Assembly: GCF_003977755.1 (NCBI RefSeq)
Contig: NZ_RQWN01000004.1
Span: 124,001-188,000, forward strand
From: Haloterrigena salifodinae
GTDB taxonomy: Archaea > Halobacteriota > Halobacteria > Halobacteriales > Natrialbaceae
DNA: 64,000 nt
Direction: 5' to 3'
Shown here: piece by piece, positions 36,877 to 43,439 of the stretch
Layout of the letters: each line of letters begins with the position of its first letter
Numbering within the stretch: the first letter of the stretch is position 1
Notes under the pieces: model-generated
The model's input: the letters and a program-made list of their open reading frames with translations, nothing else
What the model was told of the DNA's origin: nothing
Databases searched by the model: none
Program-made: the position numbers and the translations under genes

Positions 36877-37918
36877 GACAGTCCCTACTGTTGTCGAGTT
36901 CACGCATGAACTCGAGTTCAGTGATACGCTGGAATACAGGGTGTCAAAGAAAGTTCCCATACCCTCTCTGTGACTACCCGACAAACGGGAAGTACAGGCC
37001 AAGGACTTACCACAGAAGCTGTTCTCATCAGTCCACTCGCATAACTGCTAACCGAAACTGCTCGAACGACCGAATTAGCTCAACGAACTCGCCGGGATCA
37101 ACCGGTTTTTCGAGCACTGCATCTTCGTCTGCATCATGATCGAGATCCCGGGATTCAATCAAGTCTTCCTTCATCCCAGTCAGGACAATCACTGGCACCT
37201 GATCTAGTTCTGGGTGATGTTTGATCTCGTGTAGAACGTCCTCACCGTCTACTTTTGGCAGGTTCAGGTCAAGCAGTACAATGTCTGGTTGGGAAGCGTC
37301 TTCGTACTCGCCGCGTTGATAAATAAAGTCGAGTGCTGCTTGGCCATCAGTGACGGTGGTGAGTGTATTTCCGATGTTGCCGTCTGAGAAGGCTTCTTCG
37401 ATGAGACGAATATCGCCGGGGTTGTCTTCTACCAACAGTATCACCGCCCCTGATGAGCCACTTCCCATAGTCTGATACTCCGGGTGAATAGGTATAAGAA
37501 ATTCGGTGAGATGCCTATTAAGCGGACTTTCAAGGCTCGAGCATCAGCTATTGCTGAGGACTCTTGATCAGTAAGCACGTGTAGTGAACGGATAGTTCGA
37601 TCCAGAGTAGGTGAAAAGAACATCATCCGAATTGTTCTCTGATACCCTCTGAAACAAGTAAGATGGACAGTCCCTTGTTCTTACTCGAGTTCAGTGATTC
37701 GCTGGTCACCAGGGCTGACAGTCCACTCGGCTGGAAGCCGCCGAAGTCCAGGACATGCTGGTCACCAGAACTGACAGTCCCCCTGTTGCATGTTGGCTGA
37801 CACGGTGCCGTGTCGCTCGTGGATGGTCCTACTGAACTGGAGTTCACAAGTGACAGTCCCCTACTGTCGTCGAGTTCACTCATGAACTCGAGTCTACGTG
37901 ATCCGCTGTTCTGGAACC
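36877..37918. repeat. Diverged direct repeats flanking the response-regulator gene, with internal hairpin
   Basis: Segments at 36877-36942 and 37852-37918 are similar along their length, and part recurs at 37680-37703. The two long copies contain CGAGTTCA-nnnn-TGAACTCG, a perfect 8-bp hairpin stem. Confidence 0.6.
37028..37468 (-). CDS. Stand-alone response regulator receiver protein
   Basis: 146 residues, a single receiver domain. The acidic pocket LLVEDNPGD (E14, D15), the phospho-acceptor D67 in IVLLDLNLPK, the LTG switch threonine near 97 and K121 in VLEKPVDP are all present. It resembles Rcp1-type receivers that pair with bacteriophytochrome or haloarchaeal HATPase kinases. No output domain and no kinase gene are nearby. 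The gene is bracketed by similar non-coding repeats at 36846-36940 and 37664-37918, which suggests it was inserted into, or duplicated together with, the repeat zone. Confidence 0.88.
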   Translation of the reverse strand: MGSGSSGAVILLVEDNPGDIRLIEEAFSDGNIGNTLTTVTDGQAALDFIYQRGEYEDASQPDIVLLDLNLPKVDGEDVLHEIKHHPELDQVPVIVLTGMKEDLIESRDLDHDADEDAVLEKPVDPGEFVELIRSFEQFRLAVMRVD

Positions 37919-37937
37919 CCCGTGTTTCGCACAAGAC

Positions 37938-38075
37938 GGCACCCAACTAGTGCGGTCACGGTGGCCCAGATGGTGCGTCGATGCTGGCACCCCTAGCAGT
38001 GCATTAAGATAAGAGGAATTGATCTATGTTACTCACGTTGGCACCCAATAGGCCGGTCCTACCGGTTGGCACCCC
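37938..38075 (+). repeat. Four GGCACCC iteron-like repeats
   Basis: GGCACCC occurs at 37938, 37986, 38040 and 38069 in the same orientation, three of them followed by an (A/C)TAG-like tail. They sit where the GACWGTCC motif reverses orientation. Such arrays often bind replication initiators; no initiator gene is seen here. Confidence 0.55.
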
Positions 38076-38142
38076 CCCACACTGACGCTTTGCGTCTTTG
38101 TTGGCCTATTTCGGCAGCAGAGGACTGTCCTCACTCTCGTCG

Positions 38143-38580
38143 GTGGTGACTGTCCTGTGCAGTCCCACAGCCATGCTTTGCTGGACCTCACTCAGTCCCT
38201 GGGGTTACCTCATCGCTGTCGCCGTTGTGTCCTACTGTTGCAGCCTCTCGCTGCGCGATCTCCTACTGTGCGGTACACTGGTCTGTTGGCGGCTTGCCGT
38301 TCTCCCGGTGTTGACTGTCCGCTGGCAGTACACTCTGCTTTGGGGGACCACTGCTCGCACTGCTGGACGTCCCTCTCTTGCCGGGAGAGACCAGCGCTGT
38401 GCTGTCCTAGCGCTGTCGCTATCGTTACGCGGTCTCCAGAGTCGCGCTGCTCGAGTTCACGTGGTCACAGTTTCTCGCTGTCCTGGATGGCGGCGCTGTC
38501 GGCGCTCTCAGTGCTGACTGTCCTGCTGCGCGGTATACTCTGCTCTGCGGGCGCTGCTCGCATTGCTGGACTGTCCCCCT
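38143..38580. repeat. Degenerate ~80-bp repeats in pyrimidine-rich DNA
   Basis: The stretch 38501-38577 aligns by eye with 38291-38370, including a GACTGTCC site and the sequence actctgct. Weaker copies are at 38143-38200 and 38235-38300. The plus strand is rich in CTG and TCC over 38100-38900. Confidence 0.55.
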
Positions 38581-39063
38581 TCATCTCTGCACCTTTCCGC
38601 TCTGGGTCTGATACACCCTGACTGTCCCACAGTCTCATTCCGGCTGTCTTCCTCGCCGTCACTCTCGAGTGGACTGTCCCACTGCTGGTTGTTCCCTACT
38701 CTGGGTACCTGGAGCTCACTCGAGTTTCCGTCGGCTCTCTGCGTCCGCTGGGGTGCCCCTGTTCGCGTCATTTTGTCCATCCTCTCTCTTGTGATATATT
38801 CGGGTGCCATCCTCTGCTGTTGCACTCGTCAGTCTGACTCTGGTTCCCACCTCGATTTCCCCGTGGTTTCTGTGCTGAACTCTCCTCGAGATCTGTCGCG
38901 CACATCTGTGACAGGATGTTGATACTACTCTGGATTTTCCCACTCTGCGTTATTTTTTGGTTTTCGGCTGGCTCATGTACAGCACTCGGTGTTTCTTGAC
39001 TCAATTGAATCCAACCAGAATATTATTGTTGGAGTAGTTCGTTAGCCTTGAGTATAGTAGACT

Positions 39064-39573
39064 ATGACATCTGATACATCCGCCACCCTCTCCCCCAAAG
39101 AAGCCGACGAAATCCAGGAAAAACTTGACCAGGGAAATGAACATCGACGCAACATCCTGAGTGCACTGGTAAGCGCTGAGAGCGACACTCTGAACACGTC
39201 AGAAATCCGAAATCGAGCCAACGTCCCTAGCGGGAGTATGAATCACTATCTCGTTACCCTCACCGAGTGGGGCATCCTCGAAGAGACGGGGGAGCGAGAG
39301 TACAGCCAAGGCGGCGGACGGAAAGCCCGCGTCTGGCGGCTCAGCGAGAAGGGAGAAGAATTCGTCGAAGAGTACTCAGATGCACTCACTCCGCCAAAAG
39401 GGGCCGCAACAGCGGAGCGCGTGACAGCACTGGAAAATCGGATCGAAGATCTCGAAGACGAAACGCGCAAACGCCGGAAAACGATCGTAGAGATACTGAA
39501 AGTGATTGCCGAATCTCAAGATAAACAGACCCAACAGCAGGTCTCAGAGATTGTGACCAACGCCGATTTATAG
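39064..39573 (+). CDS. Winged-helix DNA-binding protein with C-terminal coiled coil
   Basis: 169 residues. A winged HTH covers about 25-105 (RNILSALVSAESDTLNTSEI, GSMNHYLVTLTEWGILEE, RVWRLSEKGEEFV), and a charged coiled coil (RVTALENRIEDLEDETRKRR) runs at 118-150, suited to dimerisation. It borders the repeat-rich zone at 37-39 kb and ends tail-to-tail with the VirD4-like gene, overlapping it by 6 bp. It may bind the nearby palindromes to control replication or transfer of the element; this is inference. Confidence 0.75.
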   Translation: MTSDTSATLSPKEADEIQEKLDQGNEHRRNILSALVSAESDTLNTSEIRNRANVPSGSMNHYLVTLTEWGILEETGEREYSQGGGRKARVWRLSEKGEEFVEEYSDALTPPKGAATAERVTALENRIEDLEDETRKRRKTIVEILKVIAESQDKQTQQQVSEIVTNADL

Positions 39574-42384
39574 GAGTCGGTCAAGCGATTCCATGTTCTT
39601 GTTGTTCGTGTTCTCGTTGCTGCTAGCAGTCGTCTCGCTGGCTGCCTCGCTGTTATCGTCTTCTTCTGGATCGGGCTCCAGATCGTCGTTGCTCTCATTC
39701 TGGGGCTCGTCGCCGCCGTCGTCACGATCGTCACGACCGAGACTCGAGAGCGGGATGGTCATCCCGTCAACGTAGACCTTGAGGTCGTCGACGGACAGCG
39801 TCTCGTCCTCGTCGATCGTCGGCACCACGATGATGTACCAGTCCTTGCCAGGCTCCGGGGTCTCGCCGTTGAACTCGTATTCCGGGATTATCGGCGTTTT
39901 GATGGTTCGCATACTCTTGTCGACCTCGTTGTCGACCGCTGGGTAGCGATCGATGTCGGTGAAGACACTCTTGGCGTCGGGGAACCGAGCGTGCTCCTCG
40001 CCGGCGCCATCTCGGAGAATAATCTCGCCGGTGGTTTCGTCGCGGACCCACACGTCTTCGCGAGCGCCGGGACGATACACTCTTTCCCCGTCAATACTCA
40101 GGGGTCGAAGGTTGTAGAACCGGATTTTTCCGGAAACGGAGTGTCGCTCTCGAGCGCCTCGTGGCTCCTCGGCCAGCGTTTTCCAGACGTTCTCGGCGAC
40201 GTCCTCTCGGCAGACGAATAGACAGTTCTTACCCTCGCTGAACGCACTCGCGAGGTTGCGGACGGTCTGTCCCTGTTTCGTCGATCCTGTGCTCTTCTCG
40301 GCCTCGAGAACGGCCTCTCGGCCGCCAGTGAGAGCGTCGACCGTCGGATACTCTTCGCGGAACTCCTCGAGCGCTTCGGCGATTGCCACGGGATCGGCGT
40401 CACTGTCGACCTCAAGCAGCGGCATCGGATCAAGCGTCCCATCTGGAAGGCTCTTGGTGCCCTCGCCTTGCTCGGCGATTGCCACGTCGGCACCGAGCTC
40501 GTTGAACGCGGGGTACGCGTCCTGCAGAACGAGTGCGTGCAGTGCACCGCCGGAACTCTCGTCGTCGCCTACGTCCTGGATGGCCGATATAGTCTCGTCG
40601 CCGACAGACAGCCATAGATCGCCGTCCCGCTCGGTCTCCGAGAGCATCGAGTCGGGAATCGGCTGCAGAACGTTCCGCCAGAGGCGTTCTCGGCTGTCTG
40701 TCCGAGTCTCGTCATGTTCCGGGAGCGCGGCTCGAATCACGTCCTCGCACTCCTCGAGTGGGATCGAGAGGTCATCCCGGTCCGACCGGAGTGCTTCATC
40801 GTGGACGGCCTTGCAGACGTCTCCTTGCGTGCTCTCGTCGGTAAGGAGATCGACGCCCGACTCGGCGAGTCCACCGAATGGCAGCTCTCGTTGAATCTGT
40901 TCGTCAGTGAGTGGCTGCTCGCCGTACCGCTCGAGACTGTCGGAGATAATCTCGTCGACGGCGCCTTTGCCCCGAAGCGGCGGGTAGGGCGCGAATGCCG
41001 AGAGTTTCAGCGGCCTCGAGTACTCGCCCCCGCCGGTTGGGAGCCGAGTCCATACTTTGTACTTCTCGGTTTGTATGAGGTCGTCTGGATTGTACCCCTT
41101 GAACCGGTCTGTCAAGATTTTCGCGTCATCGGCGTCGTTCGCCTTGAACGTGACCAGATTGTCAGCGTTATTCTTGAACGGCTTCAACACGCTCTCGTCG
41201 AGTTGTGACGGGTATTGGACGGCAGCAGTGACGCTCAGGTTCATCGATCGCGCTCTCGCGAGCATCGATTTGATGTCAAGTTGCTCACTGGCGATGTCGT
41301 CGAACTCGTCGGCAAATATGAAGTAGGGGTCCGGGTCCATCGTCTCGTACGACCGATTTTGCACCGCTGACCAAATCCCACGCATCGCGGCGAGTGTCGT
41401 CAGTCGTTTCACGTCTGTACTGTCGACAGGCGTGCGAAGGACGACAATCCGATCCTCATCGATGAGGTCGCGCCAGTCGATCGTTGACTCTCGCCGGGCA
41501 ATGATCCGACGCACGACGCCATTCTCAACCCACGCTTTCACACGCTTCATGAGCGGGCGGAGTTGTTCCTCGTCCATCTCGGCGACTTGCTCGAGGAACT
41601 CGCCGACATAGGGGTCGGGACACTCCTCAGCGAACGTCTCCCGGCGCTCCTGGTTCAACAGGATGAAATAGAAGTCAATAACGCCGTAGTTGGGCCGCTC
41701 CGGGTCGGCGTTCGCCTTCATCATGGCTCGAGCCATCGATTCGGTCACTGACTCCATCGTCGCGTGAAGTTCGCCTTTCGCGGCTAACGCGGCTTTCAGA
41801 TTCTCGAGGCGACTTTCAATTCCCGTCTCGAGTTCGACGTCACTGGCTGTCTCCGGGACATCAAGCAGGTTCAGACCGATCTCCTGCTCGTTCTCGGTCC
41901 CCGGCTCAATCCAAACCACGTCATCGAGCCGCTGTTCTGGGAGTTTCCGAAGGAGTTCCCGTGAGTCCTTGCCCTTGGGATCGAAGTACGCGAACCCGTG
42001 TCCAGAGTACGCCAACTGGATCATCCAGTTGAGTAGTTCCGTCGTTTTGCCGGCGCCAGAAACGCCAGCCACCCAGAGGTGTTGGGCGAGTGACCCGAAC
42101 GGGATCCCGGCCTCGCGGAACCCTTCTTGTGGATCTTCAGTGTATCCGACCCACAAGTCCTTCTCCGGATTACTGTGGCCCTCCTCGAGAATCCGACGGA
42201 CGGCAGGGCCAGCAACGACACCTTCCGCTTCGGTCTCTGTGATGGCCTCGACGCCGCCGATACGTTCCACACCAGTCGGCGTGATATCGTACGTCTCTCC
42301 CGTGGCGGTCGTCTCCTCGTCCTGGACGTCCTCGCTCTCGTCGCTGTCGTCGTCGGAACTTGATCCAAATCCAAACAGGTTCAT
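39568..42384 (-). CDS. VirD4/TraG-like coupling ATPase with large C-terminal extension
   Basis: 938 residues. After a short acidic leader the FtsK/HerA/VirD4-type ATPase core begins: LWVAGVSGAGKTTELLNW with Walker A 107-114, HGFAYFDPKGKDSRELL, IGLNLLDV, and Walker B YFIFADEFDDIAS near 355. A QYPSQLDE segment follows, where related enzymes have their Gln switch. From about residue 480 to 938 there is a long extension with no family I recognise; its last 70 residues are a low-complexity acidic tail. It lacks N-terminal membrane helices. It overlaps the preceding gene by 4 bp. It should feed DNA to the type IV channel encoded by the same operon. Confidence 0.82.
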   Translation of the reverse strand: MNLFGFGSSSDDDSDESEDVQDEETTATGETYDITPTGVERIGGVEAITETEAEGVVAGPAVRRILEEGHSNPEKDLWVGYTEDPQEGFREAGIPFGSLAQHLWVAGVSGAGKTTELLNWMIQLAYSGHGFAYFDPKGKDSRELLRKLPEQRLDDVVWIEPGTENEQEIGLNLLDVPETASDVELETGIESRLENLKAALAAKGELHATMESVTESMARAMMKANADPERPNYGVIDFYFILLNQERRETFAEECPDPYVGEFLEQVAEMDEEQLRPLMKRVKAWVENGVVRRIIARRESTIDWRDLIDEDRIVVLRTPVDSTDVKRLTTLAAMRGIWSAVQNRSYETMDPDPYFIFADEFDDIASEQLDIKSMLARARSMNLSVTAAVQYPSQLDESVLKPFKNNADNLVTFKANDADDAKILTDRFKGYNPDDLIQTEKYKVWTRLPTGGGEYSRPLKLSAFAPYPPLRGKGAVDEIISDSLERYGEQPLTDEQIQRELPFGGLAESGVDLLTDESTQGDVCKAVHDEALRSDRDDLSIPLEECEDVIRAALPEHDETRTDSRERLWRNVLQPIPDSMLSETERDGDLWLSVGDETISAIQDVGDDESSGGALHALVLQDAYPAFNELGADVAIAEQGEGTKSLPDGTLDPMPLLEVDSDADPVAIAEALEEFREEYPTVDALTGGREAVLEAEKSTGSTKQGQTVRNLASAFSEGKNCLFVCREDVAENVWKTLAEEPRGARERHSVSGKIRFYNLRPLSIDGERVYRPGAREDVWVRDETTGEIILRDGAGEEHARFPDAKSVFTDIDRYPAVDNEVDKSMRTIKTPIIPEYEFNGETPEPGKDWYIIVVPTIDEDETLSVDDLKVYVDGMTIPLSSLGRDDRDDGGDEPQNESNDDLEPDPEEDDNSEAASETTASSNENTNNKNMESLDRLL

Positions 42385-43439
42385 CGGTTCTCACTCTTGT
42401 TCGAGTCCGCAGGAACCCGCGAGCCCTCTTGCGTGTGTTTCCAGTCGATCCGTGGTGTCTCGATCTCCTCGTTCGGGATGTGTGCAGCGCTGGCGAGCTC
42501 GTCGACGGTCAAGATCATCTCCCGCTCGGACCACGCCCTCGAGTGGACGTCGTTGATCAGCGTCCGAGCATCAGCGACCGACTCGGCGACGAATCCTTGC
42601 TCTGTCGTCGCGTTATAGTACTTCACGAACATCCCCGCCACGCCTCGAGCGCGAGCTTCGGCCTCAGTCTGGTTCGGAGAGGCCGCGAGAACGCGGATAT
42701 TCGTGCTAAAGGCCTGTTGCCCGCGCTGTTGCTCGACGATCTTCGCCGACTGTTTCTCTTTCGAAGATGCGTCCCGAACGCGGGGATTGATCCACCCCTT
42801 CACGTGACCGTCGCGAAGGCCCTCGGCGACATCATCGACGGATTCGCCACGCCAGCCGCCGTCGGTCCAATTCGCCGGCTCCGGGCGGAATGCGACCTGG
42901 ACGACGACGGCCGTCTCCTCGGTCGAGAGCATCTCGCTGGTGATCTCGCCGTAGGGATCGCGCTCGAATCCCTCGCCGTCACGGAAGTGGTGAATCGGGT
43001 AGTAGTAGTGTCGCGCAAGGCTCAGGCGAGCACCAGCGACGTACTCACCCGCCTCGAGCGGCGGGAAGCCCTCGCCGCCGGCCTCGAAAACGGCGCTGTT
43101 GGCGTAGTTGTTGCCGACGCGTCGGCGGAACTTGTCAGCCGCGGACTCGCTTGCGGCGTGCATGAAGAACCGAATGCGCTCGCCGTCGAACCAGAGCTCG
43201 TACGTGTGCGAGTCGCTCGTGTTCTTGCCGCGAAAGTTGGTCGTTACGTCATGGACCGACTGGAGCAGGCCTGCCGCGTCGACCATGCCCTGATTCTCGG
43301 CATGTGGCTGAATCTGCAGGAGGACACCAGGTGTCTCGTCTGCGGTCTGTATGTGCGAACTCGTGAGCTGTGTCGAGGCGTAGTTCGATGGATTCGGATC
43401 TGAGGCATTGTCACCGAACAGCCGAGAAAGGAGCGACAT
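42381..43439 (-). CDS. Separate coupling-protein N-terminal module (T4SS-associated)
   Basis: 352 residues from ATG 43439; a longer frame to 43559 only overlaps the VirB4 gene and is rejected. ATG and the upstream TAA share a base (TAATG). The pattern YYYPIHHFRD ... DPYGEITSEM ... VVVQVAFRP ... FSTNIRVLAA and the end ELASAAHIPNEEIETPRIDW resembles, to my reading, the domain that precedes VirD4-like ATPases within single proteins of some bacterial elements. Here it is an independent gene directly before the ATPase gene, with a 4-bp overlap. It probably forms a complex with that ATPase. The family match should be treated as an inference. Confidence 0.6.
   Translation of the reverse strand: MSLLSRLFGDNASDPNPSNYASTQLTSSHIQTADETPGVLLQIQPHAENQGMVDAAGLLQSVHDVTTNFRGKNTSDSHTYELWFDGERIRFFMHAASESAADKFRRRVGNNYANSAVFEAGGEGFPPLEAGEYVAGARLSLARHYYYPIHHFRDGEGFERDPYGEITSEMLSTEETAVVVQVAFRPEPANWTDGGWRGESVDDVAEGLRDGHVKGWINPRVRDASSKEKQSAKIVEQQRGQQAFSTNIRVLAASPNQTEAEARARGVAGMFVKYYNATTEQGFVAESVADARTLINDVHSRAWSEREMILTVDELASAAHIPNEEIETPRIDWKHTQEGSRVPADSNKSENR

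Larger units (their letters stand above)
36846..38680. repeat. Dispersed palindromic motif GGAC(A/T)GTCC with orientation switch, possible replication/partition or transfer origin
   Basis: By eye, GACAGTCC occurs six times left of 38000 (36847, 36877, 37665, 37717, 37773, 37852). Its mirror form GACTGTCC occurs seven times right of 38100 (38123, 38148, 38313, 38516, 38569, 38620, 38672). Five sites are full GGACWGTCC palindromes. Two on the left are preceded by CTGGTCACCAG with a fixed 2-nt gap (37702, 37758). The switch point coincides with the GGCACCC repeats. No gene can be supported in 37469-39063. Confidence 0.7.

Noticed and set aside
37028-37468. Chemotaxis CheY
   Set aside because: Sequence is of the Rcp1 receiver type and no chemotaxis genes are nearby.
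37938-38075. CRISPR array
   Set aside because: The GGCACCC units are only 7-8 bp and spacing varies (47, 54, 28); no cas genes are in the window.
38098-38922. Several Cys/Leu-rich plus frames and Gln/Arg-rich minus frames
   Set aside because: They overlap each other in all frames across repeat copies and do not keep phase between the copies, so they come from repeat composition.
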